From the NCBI GenBank assembly GCA_027533395.1, contig JAPZUF010000011.1:1-64000 (forward strand): a stretch of DNA of 64,000 nt. Reading direction: 5' to 3'. The position numbers and the translations under genes are program-made. The notes beneath the pieces were generated by a model. That model was given only the letters and a program-made list of their open reading frames with translations. It made no database searches and was not told where the DNA came from. This DNA is from Cyclobacteriaceae bacterium (GTDB lineage Bacteria > Bacteroidota > Bacteroidia > Cytophagales > Cyclobacteriaceae). Shown piece after piece: positions 9,093 to 19,381 of the stretch (position 1 is its first letter; each line of letters begins with the position of its first letter).

Positions 9093-9916
9093 TATTTTTT
9101 CCTCTTAGATATGATTAGACGATCAGAATACTTCTTAGGATGACGGGTCTTCTTACCCTTGGTGTATAAGCCTTTGCGTGAACGTGGGTGACCACCAGAC
9201 GCGCGACCTTCGCCACCACCCATTGGGTGATCAACTGGGTTCATAGCAACTGCACGTGTGCGAGGACGAATACCTCTCCAACGGTTGCGCCCTGCTTTGC
9301 CCACACTTTCATTCATGTGGTCAGGGTTAGAAGCTGCACCAACGGTAGCGATACATGTTTCTAGCACATTGCGCATTTCACCTGAAGGCATCTTTAGGGC
9401 AGCGTATCCGTTCTCTCTTGCTAATAATTGCACGAAAGAACCAGCACTTCTCGCAATGGCACCGCCTTTACCTGGTTTCATTTCAACATTGTGTACAATA
9501 GTACCCAATGGAATTTTAGAAAGTGGAAGTGCATTACCTACTTCAGGAGCTACATCAGGACCTGCTTGTACAATTTGTCCAACTTTAAGTCCGTTTGGAG
9601 CCAAGATGTAAGCTTTCTCACCATCAGCGTAGCTTAACAATGCAATTCTTGCTGAGCGAGCAGGATCGTATTCAATAGTTTTTACTGTAGCTGGAACTCC
9701 AAACTTGTTACGCTTAAAATCGATAATGCGCAATTTCTGTTTGTGACCTCCACCGATATAACGCATGGTCAATTGACCTTTGCTATTTCTTCCGCCTGAT
9801 TTCTTGATTGTCTTCAATAAAGACTTTTCAGGCTTCGAGGATGTAATATCATCGAAGGAAGGTGCTAATCTATGTCTTGTGCCGGGTGTAACCGGTTTTA
9901 ATTTCTTCAACGCCAT
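9092..9916 (-). CDS. rplB: 50S ribosomal protein L2
   Basis: 274-residue L2, important for the peptidyl-transferase centre. Seen motifs: [42 protein letters not shown], and the C-terminal [24 protein letters not shown] with its conserved His in [11 protein letters not shown]. Normal length and position. Confidence 0.98.
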   Translation of the reverse strand: MALKKLKPVTPGTRHRLAPSFDDITSSKPEKSLLKTIKKSGGRNSKGQLTMRYIGGGHKQKLRIIDFKRNKFGVPATVKTIEYDPARSARIALLSYADGEKAYILAPNGLKVGQIVQAGPDVAPEVGNALPLSKIPLGTIVHNVEMKPGKGGAIARSAGSFVQLLARENGYAALKMPSGEMRNVLETCIATVGAASNPDHMNESVGKAGRNRWRGIRPRTRAVAMNPVDHPMGGGEGRASGGHPRSRKGLYTKGKKTRHPKKYSDRLIISKRKK

Positions 9917-9926
9917 ATGTATCTAT

Positions 9927-10214
9927 TTAAACGTTGCTATAAAAATCTATTACTTCTCCAGCTGCTAAGGTTACGATTGCCTTTTTATAATTAGGCTTGC
10001 GACCAGCTAAGACACCAGACTTTGTGAAACGAACTTTGAATTTGCCCATTACACGTATAGTGTTTACACTTTCTACAGTTACACCGTATTGCTTTTCAAC
10101 TGCTTTTTTGATTTCTACCTTATTGGCATTCATATCGACAATAAAGCCGTATCTGCCTTTTTCATTCATGGCAGAAACCTTTTCTGTTACGAGTGGCTTC
10201 TTTAATACGCTCAT
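9927..10214 (-). CDS. rplW: 50S ribosomal protein L23
   Basis: 95-residue exit-tunnel protein that docks trigger factor and SRP. It has [21 protein letters not shown] and [26 protein letters not shown]. It overlaps the end of rplD by 4 bases. Confidence 0.96.
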   Translation of the reverse strand: MSVLKKPLVTEKVSAMNEKGRYGFIVDMNANKVEIKKAVEKQYGVTVESVNTIRVMGKFKVRFTKSGVLAGRKPNYKKAIVTLAAGEVIDFYSNV

Positions 10215-10846
10215 GATTCTTTATTTAATAAGGTTACAACTTTGTTGATCGAGCTTTCTACAAAAACAACGCTATCGGCATTCATCAAATCATAAGTGTT
10301 GATTTGATCAGCTGTAGTCACTTTTGTTTTCTGAATGTTGCGCCCAGCTAAAACTACATTTTTAGCTACTTCTGGAAGTACTAATAATGTTTTCTTGTCG
10401 GCCAAAGAAAGTGCATTCAGCATGTTTACGTACTGCTTCGTTTTCGCCTCACTGAAGTTGAAATCTTCAATGACTGCTATAGCATTGTCTTTTGCTTTAT
10501 AAGTTAGTGCTGATTTACGCGCTAAGTCTTTAACTTTTTTGTTGAGTTTGAAAGAATAGTCGCGAGGTTGAGGACCGAAAATTCTACCACCACCTTTGAA
10601 CTGAGGGTTTTTGATGCTACCTGCACGGGCACCACCTGTACCTTTTTGCTTCTTCAACTTTTTAGTAGAACCTGAAATTTCGTTACGCTGCTTAGCCTTG
10701 TGAGTACCCTGGCGTTGATTAGCCAAAATACTTTTTACGTCTAAATAAATGGCGTGGTCGTTTGGTTCGATACCGAACACCTCTGCCGATAAAGCTACTT
10801 TACGGCCTGTGTTTTCTCCGCTATATTTTACAACTGAAACGTCCAT
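10211..10846 (-). CDS. rplD: 50S ribosomal protein L4
   Basis: 211-residue L4. It contains the extended loop that lines the exit tunnel ([26 protein letters not shown]) and a Rossmann-like C-terminal half. In E. coli L4 represses the S10 operon; whether it does so here is unknown. Its start overlaps the rplC stop by one base. Confidence 0.97.
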   Translation of the reverse strand: MDVSVVKYSGENTGRKVALSAEVFGIEPNDHAIYLDVKSILANQRQGTHKAKQRNEISGSTKKLKKQKGTGGARAGSIKNPQFKGGGRIFGPQPRDYSFKLNKKVKDLARKSALTYKAKDNAIAVIEDFNFSEAKTKQYVNMLNALSLADKKTLLVLPEVAKNVVLAGRNIQKTKVTTADQINTYDLMNADSVVFVESSINKVVTLLNKES

Positions 10847-11478
10847 TATTTCTGCAGAATTACGGTTGAATTTTTAGCTCCTGGAACGGAACCACTAACA
10901 ACGATCAGGTTTTGATCTGCCATGATTTTTACCACTTTAAGGTTTGTTACCTTAACGCGATCGCCACCCATTCTTCCTGCTAAACGCTTACCTTTTGGTA
11001 CGCGAGATGCAAAAGACGCGTTACCCATTGAACCGGGTGCGCGTAAACGGTTGTGCTGACCATGAGTTTGACCACCTACACCGGCAAAGTTGTGTCTCTT
11101 AACAACACCTTGAAAACCTTTACCTTTTGATGTACCAACGGCATCTAAAAAGTCACCTTCGGTGAATACATCTTGTACACGAATTTCTTTTCCTAGTTCA
11201 ACGAGACCGTCAAACTCAGCGTTGAAATCGCGAAATTCCACTACATCCTTCTTTGGTGTAGTGTTCGCTTTTTTGAAATGTCCAAGCAGAGGCTTGCTGG
11301 TGTTTTTTTCTTTCTTTTCACCAAATGCAAGCTGCACAGCCTTGTAACCGTCTGTATCCAGGTTTTTCACCTGAGTAACGACACAAGGGCCGGCTTCGAT
11401 TACAGTACACGCGATATTTTCGCCTTCTGCACCGAAAATGCTGGTCATACCTACTTTTCTACCAATAATACCAGGCAT
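10846..11478 (-). CDS. rplC: 50S ribosomal protein L3, first gene of the cluster here
   Basis: 210-residue L3. The start [19 protein letters not shown] and the signature [22 protein letters not shown] are clear. In most bacteria rpsJ (S10) precedes it directly. Here the next gene upstream is an ABC transporter on the opposite strand, so S10 must be encoded elsewhere. It has its own strong promoter about 105 bases upstream of the start codon. Confidence 0.97.
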   Translation of the reverse strand: MPGIIGRKVGMTSIFGAEGENIACTVIEAGPCVVTQVKNLDTDGYKAVQLAFGEKKEKNTSKPLLGHFKKANTTPKKDVVEFRDFNAEFDGLVELGKEIRVQDVFTEGDFLDAVGTSKGKGFQGVVKRHNFAGVGGQTHGQHNRLRAPGSMGNASFASRVPKGKRLAGRMGGDRVKVTNLKVVKIMADQNLIVVSGSVPGAKNSTVILQK

Positions 11479-11582
11479 GAGTTATACTTGTTTTAGTTAT
11501 TACTGGTTACGACTTGTTCGCAACCTTCCCCTTTTTTTGCCGTTTTTATGCTTTTTTAGGGCATAGGGCGCGAAAAGGACTG

Positions 11583-11612
11583 CAAAGATAGGAACTTATC
11601 TCATGCAACCAA
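11583..11612 (-). promoter_or_regulatory. promoter of the rplC-led ribosomal protein operon
   Basis: On the minus strand: TTG (11612-11610), 19 bases, TATCTTTG (11590-11583), a full match to the Bacteroidota consensus. The predicted start is near 11577, giving a leader of about 100 bases before rplC. The leader holds short inverted repeats (TATGC/GCATA) and A-runs, so a regulatory structure is possible but not shown. Confidence 0.72.
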
Positions 11613-11645
11613 TACTCCGATTAAAAAAATCTGAAAATCAATACC

Positions 11646-11676
11646 TTTAGGGTGTAAATATTAACTAATACCTTTA
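11646..11676 (+). promoter_or_regulatory. candidate promoter of the FecCD/ATPase pair
   Basis: TTTA (11646-11649), 19 bases, TACCTTTA (11669-11676), with one mismatch in each box. An identical TACCTTTA also occurs at 11642-11649. The ATG follows 24 bases after the -7 box. Confidence 0.4.
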
Positions 11677-11700
11677 CTTTTTAGGATTTTAGTCTTTTCG

Positions 11701-12705
11701 ATGGAATTGAAAATCAAGTATAAACTAGCTTTTTTAGGCATTTTGGTGGTATTTGTTGCAATCCTACATTTATTCTTTGGCTCCATCCATATTCCTTTTT
11801 ATAGTGTGTTTGATGTTTTACTTTTTCCAAACTCAACTTCTTCGGCTTATCATGATGTAATATGGTGGGTGAGGCTTCCACGCATGTTAACAGCTCTTTT
11901 GGCTGGAGCTGCTTTATCTTTGGCTGGCTTACAAATGCAAACATTGTTTAGGAACCCTTTAGCCGGACCGGATGTACTTGGTTTGACATCGGGTGCAGGA
12001 TTAGGAGTTGCTATTTCGATTTTCTTGTCGCCACTTCTTTTAGTAATCAAGGGATTTAACCCAATTTTTGCCTTTACGGGAGCTTTTTTTGTCATGCTTA
12101 TTATTTTACCAATCGCCAAAATGATTAAGGACAACAATTCTCTATTGGTTATAGGTATTATGTTATCTGCAATTGCTAGTTCGTGTGTTGGTATTCTTCA
12201 ATATATCAGCGATGCCAATGATGTGCAGTCTTATTTAATGTGGACATTCGGAAAAATGGGTGGATTATCATTTTTTGAAGTGTTTATTATAGGTATAGGT
12301 TTATTAGTCGGCTTGTTGTTAGCCTTTATCAATTCGAGACAGATGAATGTATGGGTTTTGGGGGAAAGTTATTTGACAAATCTTCAATTTAACATTGCTA
12401 AGGCCAGGATGACGATGATACTTTCGACTTGTTTGTTAACTGGAGTTGTTACTGCTTATTGTGGCCCCATTGCCTTTGTTGGTTTAGTTTCTCCTTTATT
12501 AGTGCGCAACTGGCTAAAGACTTATAATCATCAATGGTTGATTATTGGCGCATGCTTAGGAGGAAGCATTTGTTTGCTTGTGTGCGATTTGTTTATCAAT
12601 ATTTTCTCATCTCAAGTTTCTATACCTATTAATGTGGCAACTTCATTATTTGGAGCACCTGTGGTAATATTCTTTATTTTCAAACTTAAAAGGTTAAGCA
12701 TATAA
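11701..12705 (+). CDS. FecCD-family ABC transporter permease (iron/siderophore/cobalamin type)
   Basis: 334-residue inner membrane permease with eight or more hydrophobic segments. Family motifs: WWVRLPRMLTALLAGAALSLAGLQMQTLFRNPLAGPDVLGL-type stretch (about residues 57-97), GPIAFVGLVSPLLVRNW (about 258-274) and a C-terminal SIPINVATSLFGAPVVIFFIFK. These are FecD/BtuC hallmarks. It is followed after 3 bases by the ATPase gene. No periplasmic binding protein or TonB receptor lies beside it, so the substrate (ferric siderophore, heme or cobalamin) cannot be named. Confidence 0.9.
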   Translation: MELKIKYKLAFLGILVVFVAILHLFFGSIHIPFYSVFDVLLFPNSTSSAYHDVIWWVRLPRMLTALLAGAALSLAGLQMQTLFRNPLAGPDVLGLTSGAGLGVAISIFLSPLLLVIKGFNPIFAFTGAFFVMLIILPIAKMIKDNNSLLVIGIMLSAIASSCVGILQYISDANDVQSYLMWTFGKMGGLSFFEVFIIGIGLLVGLLLAFINSRQMNVWVLGESYLTNLQFNIAKARMTMILSTCLLTGVVTAYCGPIAFVGLVSPLLVRNWLKTYNHQWLIIGACLGGSICLLVCDLFINIFSSQVSIPINVATSLFGAPVVIFFIFKLKRLSI

Positions 12706-12708
12706 GTC

Positions 12709-13659
12709 ATGGTATTCGTGCAAAACCTTTCAGTTGGTTATCAAAAAGGAAAAGAGAAAAACTTATTGCTTGATCATATTGATGTATCCTTGCCTTCGGG
12801 CAAGTTAGTTTGTTTACTTGGAAGCAATGGATCTGGCAAATCTACTTTTTTGAAGACCTTAGCTGGTATTCATCCCCCACTATCACAGCCTGCTGATCAA
12901 ACTTTAATTGAATTTCAAAAGCCAGGAAATATTGCAATTGTATTAACCGATAAACTCAATTTAAGCAATCTATCAGTTTACGATTTAGTAACAACGGGTC
13001 GGTATGCATATGTAAATTGGTTAATACAACTAAGCGAAACTGATAAGCACGCCATTAATCAAGCATTTCATTTAGTCGGCATTGATCAATTGAAGGATAA
13101 GTTTGTTGATGAATTAAGCGATGGCCAACAACAAATGGTTATGATAGCCCGTGCATTGGCTCAGGAAACACCTTACATTTTTTTAGATGAGCCAACTGCG
13201 CATTTAGATTTGAACAATCGAATGGAGATTATGACACTGTTACGTAAGTTGGCACATCAGCATAACAAGACAATTTTGGTGAGCACGCATGAGTTGGATT
13301 TAGCCTTACAATTGGCAGATGTTTTATGGTTGGTACAAGATAAAAAAATTGTAAGCGGAATACCCGAAGAATTAGTTTTAGATGGGGTATTAGACAAAGC
13401 ATTTCCTTTAAAAGGTTTTAATCTTAAAACCGGGGAGATGAATTATGAAAAAACCAAAAACAAAAGCATTCAACTTATAGGTGAGGGTTATCGGTATTTA
13501 TGGACAAAGAATGCTTTTGAGAGAATGGGATTCTCAGTGATTAATGAAAAAGCAGAAATTCAAATTGAAGTTGAAAAAGAGTATTGGAAAATCGATTCAA
13601 ATAGATACAATAGGCTTCAGCTGCTTTTAGAAGATTTGATTAATAGAGAGATTAAATAA
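12709..13659 (+). CDS. ABC transporter ATP-binding protein (FecE/FepC/HmuV-like) with C-terminal extension
   Basis: 316-residue ATPase partner of the preceding permease. Walker A GSNGSGKS is at residues 38-45, signature LSDGQQQ near 136, Walker B YIFLDEP near 156-162, and the switch His near 194. The ABC domain ends near residue 235. A further 75 or so residues, charged and not part of the standard fold, are unusual for the roughly 255-residue FecE family. The function of that tail is unknown to me. The gene ends before a strong bidirectional hairpin. Confidence 0.9.
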   Translation: MVFVQNLSVGYQKGKEKNLLLDHIDVSLPSGKLVCLLGSNGSGKSTFLKTLAGIHPPLSQPADQTLIEFQKPGNIAIVLTDKLNLSNLSVYDLVTTGRYAYVNWLIQLSETDKHAINQAFHLVGIDQLKDKFVDELSDGQQQMVMIARALAQETPYIFLDEPTAHLDLNNRMEIMTLLRKLAHQHNKTILVSTHELDLALQLADVLWLVQDKKIVSGIPEELVLDGVLDKAFPLKGFNLKTGEMNYEKTKNKSIQLIGEGYRYLWTKNAFERMGFSVINEKAEIQIEVEKEYWKIDSNRYNRLQLLLEDLINREIK

Positions 13660-13696
13660 AAGTAGTTTGTTTTACGCAAATAAAGATTTATTCAAA

Positions 13697-13724
13697 AGAA
13701 GAGATTGCAAATGCAATCTCTTCT
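13697..13724. terminator. bidirectional intrinsic terminator
   Basis: Perfect 13-base-pair inverted repeat (13697-13709 with 13712-13724) with a 2-base loop, flanked by AAAA on the left and a T-rich stretch on the right. It sits between the convergent ATPase and SusD genes and can serve both strands. Confidence 0.8.
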
Positions 13725-13734
13725 ATCTTTTAAA

Positions 13735-15198
13735 TTAATAACCTGAATTTTGTTGATTTCTTAAATTCTCGTTTGCATCGATTTCTCTCTGCGGAATAGG
13801 AAGAATCATAAATTGATCATCCCAAGCAATCGAATAATCTAAAACATAAGTATTTAAGTCACCATCAAAAAAATAACCGTCAATTTCTTGTTCTAGTCTT
13901 TTAACATCATGAATTCTTACTCCTTCAAAGGCAAGCTCAAGTTTTCTTTCTTGTATTACATCATTTAATGTAACTGCACCCAATAAGGAAGCTTCTGCTC
14001 TTTCTCTTATTAAATTAACATCATTCAAAGGAGAATCTCCAACTGAGGTTCCTAACTGAAGATTTGCTTCAGCTCTTATCAAGTACATTTCTGCTAAACG
14101 AACTACAGGTATGTTTTGTCCCGGATTATTCCATTTAAATGTTGTTAACCTTCCCGGTCTTCTGCTGAAATCTGTTCCGAAATAAAATAGTTCTGTAAAT
14201 CGTTTGTCTTGAGTCTCATATTGATCGTAAATGGTTACTCGATCATTAAAAATATAATCATCGGGATCATCACTGAAAAAAGCCAAGACTTGAACATCTC
14301 CTCTTCCAATTCCATCTAGGGATGCATAAAAAGTTGCTAATCCATCGTTTCCATTACCAGCATTATTTTGGTCATTCTGCTGAATCTCGAAAATTGATTC
14401 ATTTGTATTGTCGTTTAAAAAGATGGCAGTAACTGACGAATTTAAACTGTATTTATCGCTACTAATTACTCGATTCGCTTTATCAAGTGCCTCCGTATAA
14501 TTACTTTGTTGTAAATAAACTCTTGCTAAAAATGCACTTGCTGCATACGTATCTAACCTATCTCCGTTATCTTCTGGTAATAAACCTTCAGCATCTTCCA
14601 TATCTGCAATTACTTGCTGGTAAACCTGGGCAACTGTTGCACGGCTAGGTAATTCTGATGCTGTTTGTTCATTTATAGTAGGTGTTAACCAAATTGGTAC
14701 CCCTAAATTGACAGCAGGATTACCATCATTCCAGGCTCTTCCGTATAATCTTACTAATTCAAAATGTAGTAAACCTCTTACCAATTTTGCTTCTCCTTCT
14801 AAAGTTAACCTCAAATCATCGTCTTCAACTTTATCTAAAGCAGCTAATACATTGTTAGCTAGATTAATTCCTGCAAATGCATTTACCCAAGTTCTTGTTG
14901 CTTCTGCATTTTCAGAATCCATAGTTTTTCCTCCCACTTGACGATAGCTTTGGAAGGTTCCTCTCCATCTTATACTTTGCTCTGCACCTAATAGTTCAGA
15001 AAGAAAGCTAATATTCGTTCCATATAAAGAACCTCTACCAAGTATTGAATACAATCCAATTACTGCGCTCTCTACATCTGTTTGAGTTTTAAGAGCATTT
15101 TCAGAATCAACGGATTGTAATGGCTCAACTTCTAATACATCACTACATGAGGATGCAATGAAGGAGAAAATGGTTAATAAAATAAATATCTTTTTCAT
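13735..15198 (-). CDS. SusD/RagB-family outer-membrane nutrient-binding lipoprotein
   Basis: 487-residue surface lipoprotein that forms the lid on a SusC transporter. The N-terminus is a lipoprotein signal with Cys18 (FSFIASSC then SDVLEVEP), the usual SusD start. The middle holds the TPR-like helical domain (GEAKLVRGLLHFELVRLYG, AYAASAFLARVYLQQSNYTEALDKA-like). The C-terminus has the family RLAEMYLIRAEANLQLG, and RKLELAFEGVRIHDVKRL. It lies 10 bases downstream of the interrupted susC gene. The ligand is unknown, and there is no glycan enzyme nearby. Confidence 0.93.
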   Translation of the reverse strand: MKKIFILLTIFSFIASSCSDVLEVEPLQSVDSENALKTQTDVESAVIGLYSILGRGSLYGTNISFLSELLGAEQSIRWRGTFQSYRQVGGKTMDSENAEATRTWVNAFAGINLANNVLAALDKVEDDDLRLTLEGEAKLVRGLLHFELVRLYGRAWNDGNPAVNLGVPIWLTPTINEQTASELPSRATVAQVYQQVIADMEDAEGLLPEDNGDRLDTYAASAFLARVYLQQSNYTEALDKANRVISSDKYSLNSSVTAIFLNDNTNESIFEIQQNDQNNAGNGNDGLATFYASLDGIGRGDVQVLAFFSDDPDDYIFNDRVTIYDQYETQDKRFTELFYFGTDFSRRPGRLTTFKWNNPGQNIPVVRLAEMYLIRAEANLQLGTSVGDSPLNDVNLIRERAEASLLGAVTLNDVIQERKLELAFEGVRIHDVKRLEQEIDGYFFDGDLNTYVLDYSIAWDDQFMILPIPQREIDANENLRNQQNSGY

Positions 15199-15208
15199 TT
15201 TTTAAGTA

Positions 15209-18184
15209 TTAAAGTCCAATGTTTACGCCAAAAGTGATTGTTTTTGCCAACGGTGGAGTATAAAAGTCGTGGCCAAGGGTAACATTACTTCTTCCTACAT
15301 AAGTTGTATTTACTTCAGGATCATAACCGGTATAATTTGTGAAGGTGAATAAATTTGCAGCTGCTACATATACCCTAGCGTTGGTGATGAATGTTTTAGC
15401 CAAAAGAGATTTCGGTAAATTGTATCCTAATGATACATTCTTTACGCGTAGGAATGAACCATCTTGTACCCATCTTGAGGATTTTCCAGCGCCATTTCCT
15501 TCGTATAAACGAGGCTGTGGGATGTTCGTCACATCTCCTGGTTCTTTCCAATAACCCAATTGGTCAACGGTTTGATTGTCAAAGTAATCACCATTTACAG
15601 ATTGGAAGAAGCCGGCAATATTGTAAACATCATTACCGTAAACAAATTGGAGCAGTATATCAAGGTCGAATCCTTTGTAAGAAAATTTATTATTCAATCC
15701 ACCAAAGAAATCAGGATTGGGATCACCAATTTTTTGATCTACTGCAGCGGCATAATCGTTTGTTGTTTCACCTGTTTCTGTAAAATATAAAGCATCGCCA
15801 TTATCTGGGTCAACGCCTGCGTATTTAGGTCCATAAAAAACTGCCATTGGCTGATTCTCTCTTATCTGCCCTACAAAACGTTGGCCTCCAATAATGACAG
15901 CTCCATTCATATCAGTAATCTTATTTACATTCCTTGAAATATTCAAATTAGTAGACCACGTGAATGGACCCACAATATTTTGTGAGTTGATTACAAGTTC
16001 GAAACCTTTGTTTGTTAGTTGACCGATATTTTTTGTAATGGTCGTGTAACCCACTACAGAACTTAATGGAACATCTAACAATAAGTCTTTGGTTTGTTTT
16101 TGATAATAATCTATTTCACCTGTAATTCTGTCGTTTAAAAATCCAAAATCAAATCCAATATCGAACTGTGCAGTTCTTTCCCATTTCAAATCGGGACTAG
16201 CTAAACTTAATGGAACAATTCCAGATTCTTCTTCATAAAAACCAGAAGTATACAAACCTCTAGATGCAAAATCACCAATCTCTGCATTTCCAGTTAAGCC
16301 GTAACTCGCTTTAAATTTCAAAAAGCTTAGTGTAGGATTATTTTTAAGAAATCCCTCTTCGGTTAATATCCATCCTGCAGAAGCTGCTGGGAACACACCA
16401 TAACGATTGTCTTTTCCAAATCTAGAAGAACCGTCAGTTCTCACACTAGTTGATAGAAGATACTTACCATTATAGACATAGTTTGCTCTAGCGAAATAAG
16501 AAATAAATCTAAACTCTGATCCAGAAGAACTACCTAAAGTAATTCTGGCTGCACTGGCAAGTTTTTGAAAGTTATCATTAGGAAAACCTCTACCTTCAAC
16601 AGCTGCAGCTGATGTGTTACCTTGTTGATAGCTCAATCCTATCAAGGCATCAATCTTATGTTGATTAACTTCTTTCTTATAATTTAATGTGTTATTGGTT
16701 GTATAGTTGATAGAAGTAAACTGATTATTATATCCATAACCAGTCGGTGCGCCATCTTCCGTTTCTCTTCCTAAGTAAATTTCTTCTTGTAAATTTAAAA
16801 AGTCGATACCTTGTTCTGTTCGAAGTGTTAATTCTGGCGTAATGTTATAGTTCAAATAAAAGTTAGAAATTGATCTATAAGTAGTTGCATCATTAAAACC
16901 TGATTGCTGATCAATCAAACCATTGTAATACAATGTTCTTCTATTTAGTCTTCCTGTTGTTGGATCAATTTTAGGATGAATAGGTGGCAAAGCATTTAAT
17001 TGAATAGGATTAGAAAAAGCATTGTCGTCAGAAACACGTTGATTAAAACTTCTTACCAATGAAATATTTGTACCAATAGAAACTTTATCACTTATGTTGT
17101 GGTCGAGGTTTATTCGTCCTGAAGCACGTTTAAACTCATTACCAACTATAATACCTTTTTGGTCGCTATAGTTCATGCTTAAGAAAAATCTTGTTTTCTT
17201 ATCCCCACCACTAGCGGAAATTTCATATTGATTAATTCCTCCAGTTTGAAAAGCTTCATCTGCCCAATTGGTATTAAAATTATTGTTCCAATCATCAGTG
17301 CCAGATTCTGCACTAAATTCAGCTTCCGGATCATATCCCATATTTTCAGCTGCTGCAGTAAATAATTCTCTATACTGTTGTGCGTTTAAGAATTTTGATT
17401 TTTTGGTTGGCGTGCTAACTCCAGTGAAGTAACCAAAGTTTACTTTTGTATTTCCTACTGCTCCTTTTTTTGTAGTTATAATTACTACACCATTTGATGC
17501 CCGCGCGCCATAAATTGCAGAAGCTGACGCATCTTTCAAAATTTCAATTGACTGTATATCGTTAGGGTTAATATCTGCAATGGGATTAAGTGGCTCTGCA
17601 TTAGATGTTCCTAAATCGGCAGAATTAACAATAATTCCATCAACAACATATAAAGGTTGGTTACTTGCCGATACAGATGAAGCACCCCTAACGCGTATTT
17701 GGAAACCTTGACCTAGTTTACCACTGCCTTGGTTAATATAAACACCAGCTGCTCTGCCCTGTAAAGCACTTTCTACTGAGGGTGATGGAAGGTTTTGTAT
17801 ATCAGCACCTGAAACTTTTGCAATGTTGCCCGTAAGCTCTTGCTTGATTTGTGTTCCAAATCCAACAACTACCACTTCATTTAATTGAGTGATGTCTGAT
17901 TCCATTGAAACATCAACTGCTGTTTTGTTTCCTACATTGACTTCGGCTGTTTTAAGACCGATGAAAGAAAACACTTAGGTTTCTGAACCTGAAGGTAAAC
18001 TAATTCTAAAGTTTCCGTCTGCGTCAGTTGTGGTTCCTACGTTTGTGCCTTTTACAAGCACATTTACGCCAGGAATGGGTTGGCCATCTTCAGCTCCCCG
18101 AACTACTCCACTTACTACTCTGTCTTGTCCGTATGATAATAAGGAAACGCAGAGCAGCATGACAATTAGTAATTGTTTCTGCAT
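15209..18184 (-). pseudogene. SusC/RagA-family TonB-linked outer-membrane transporter, interrupted by in-frame TAA
   Basis: Intact, this would be a 991-residue SusC. The first part (18184-17975) has a signal peptide ending SLLSYGQ and most of the carboxypeptidase-like regulatory domain (VVSGVVRGAEDGQPIPGVNVLV), then stops at TAA 17977-17975. The next codon continues the domain in the same frame (VFSFIGLKTAEVNVGNK), followed by the SusC plug (QGRAAGVYINQGSG, VRGASSVSASNQPLYVVDGI, LKDASASAIYGARASNGVV) and the barrel to the last codons. A single base change TTA to TAA explains the break: Leu fits the family ETLVFSFIG pattern. A GTG lies directly after the stop, but a protein reinitiated there would lack a signal peptide. 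It could be a true null allele, a sequence error or rare read-through. The SusD gene downstream is intact. Confidence 0.88.
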
Positions 18185-18254
18185 ATTTGGTTGGTTAGAT
18201 TATTTTAATGTACAATTTCAGAAAAATATTCCAATAACTTAATTAAGAACTTGA

Positions 18255-18284
18255 AAAAAGTAGGATGATTCCACAAACAAGCAA
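18255..18284 (-). promoter_or_regulatory. candidate promoter of susC-susD
   Basis: Minus strand TTG (18284-18282), 19 bases, TACTTTTT (18262-18255), one mismatch from TAnnTTTG. It lies 71 bases upstream of the susC ATG. It indicates that the pair can be transcribed apart from the enzyme operon upstream. Confidence 0.5.
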
Positions 18285-18304
18285 TTAAACTTATTGAGTG
18301 ATGG

Positions 18305-19375
18305 TTATTTTAAAATAATACCCAACCCACTTTTCTCCGAACAATGCATTATACCTTTCTCAATAATAAATCCTCCAGTTGCGACATCGTTTACTAAATC
18401 TAAACTACCATCTAAATCGATATATTTTGTTTGCGAACTGGCAAATGCGCAATGTAAAGCCGCGGTAATGCTAATTAAACTCTCATCGTTGCAACCCCAA
18501 AATAGTTCAACTCCGGACAAGTGTGCGATATTTGCGATTTGATTTCCTTGACTCGGTCCGCCACATTTCATCAGTTTAATGTTAAAAATTCCTGATGCTT
18601 TTTTTGGCGATAATAATCTTAAGGCATCTTGCGGTGTAATTAACGATTCATCTGCTGCTATTACCTCTCGAATTTCTTCCGGCAAAGAACGCATCTCTTC
18701 AATTTCTTTTGCTGGAAGTGGTTGCTCTATCAATTCAATATTCAATTTTTTTGTACGATGATAAAAGTCGATGGTTTCGCTTACTGTATATCCTTGGTTA
18801 GCATCTACCCGCAAAACAATTCCATTTCCAAAAACTTCGCGCAACTTTACCATTCGCTCAATATCTTCTTCAAGGTTTTTTCCAAGTTTTATTTTTAAAA
18901 CTGAAAAGCCCATCTCGATAAATTCTTTTGCTTCTTTCAATGTTTCTTCTGCGTTTTTAATACCGATAGTATTAGAAGTTGGCATTGAAAAAATTTTCTG
19001 ACCAAAATATTTTACTAAAGGTATACCTAACGTTTGGGTAAATGCATCGTGCAAGGCAATATCTAAAGCAGCCCTTGCCGCAGGATTTTTAGGAAACTTC
19101 TGCCAAACTTCATATGTAAGTTGATTAATTTCATGAATATTTCTTCCAATCAAAAAATCTAAATTATTGGCCTCTAAGGCTTGTAACGTTTGATTGAGAT
19201 TTTCACCTACTACATATTCACTGGGGTTTCCAGAACCTAATCCTGAAATACCATTTTGTAAAGTTATTTGCACAAAAGCATTGCGAACTTCATCTACAGT
19301 TTTGAAAGCAATAGTGTACGGACGTTGATTACCTAAATCTGCGCTCCATACTTTTATGTCCTTAATTTTTATCAT
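18305..19375 (-). CDS. enolase-superfamily dipeptide epimerase / DgcA-like N-acetyl-D-glutamate racemase
   Basis: 356-residue enzyme of the muconate-lactonizing subgroup. Catalytic Lys pair K161-x-K163 (VLKIKLG), metal ligands D191 (VDANQG), E217 (IEQPL) and D242 (ADES), and the opposite Lys in NIKLMKCGG near 267-270 are all present. A D-x-D (YIDLDGSLDL, about 320-322) is the motif that binds the dipeptide amino group in L-Ala-D/L-Glu epimerases. The known family also includes D-Ala-Xaa epimerases and the N-acetyl-D-glutamate racemase DgcA. The last is encoded with a DUF1611 protein (DgcN), exactly the neighbour here (6-base gap). The D-x-D favours a dipeptide substrate; the neighbour favours D-glutamate catabolism. 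Substrate is unresolved. Confidence 0.88.
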   Translation of the reverse strand: MIKIKDIKVWSADLGNQRPYTIAFKTVDEVRNAFVQITLQNGISGLGSGNPSEYVVGENLNQTLQALEANNLDFLIGRNIHEINQLTYEVWQKFPKNPAARAALDIALHDAFTQTLGIPLVKYFGQKIFSMPTSNTIGIKNAEETLKEAKEFIEMGFSVLKIKLGKNLEEDIERMVKLREVFGNGIVLRVDANQGYTVSETIDFYHRTKKLNIELIEQPLPAKEIEEMRSLPEEIREVIAADESLITPQDALRLLSPKKASGIFNIKLMKCGGPSQGNQIANIAHLSGVELFWGCNDESLISITAALHCAFASSQTKYIDLDGSLDLVNDVATGGFIIEKGIMHCSEKSGLGIILK

Positions 19376-19381
19376 AGATAA

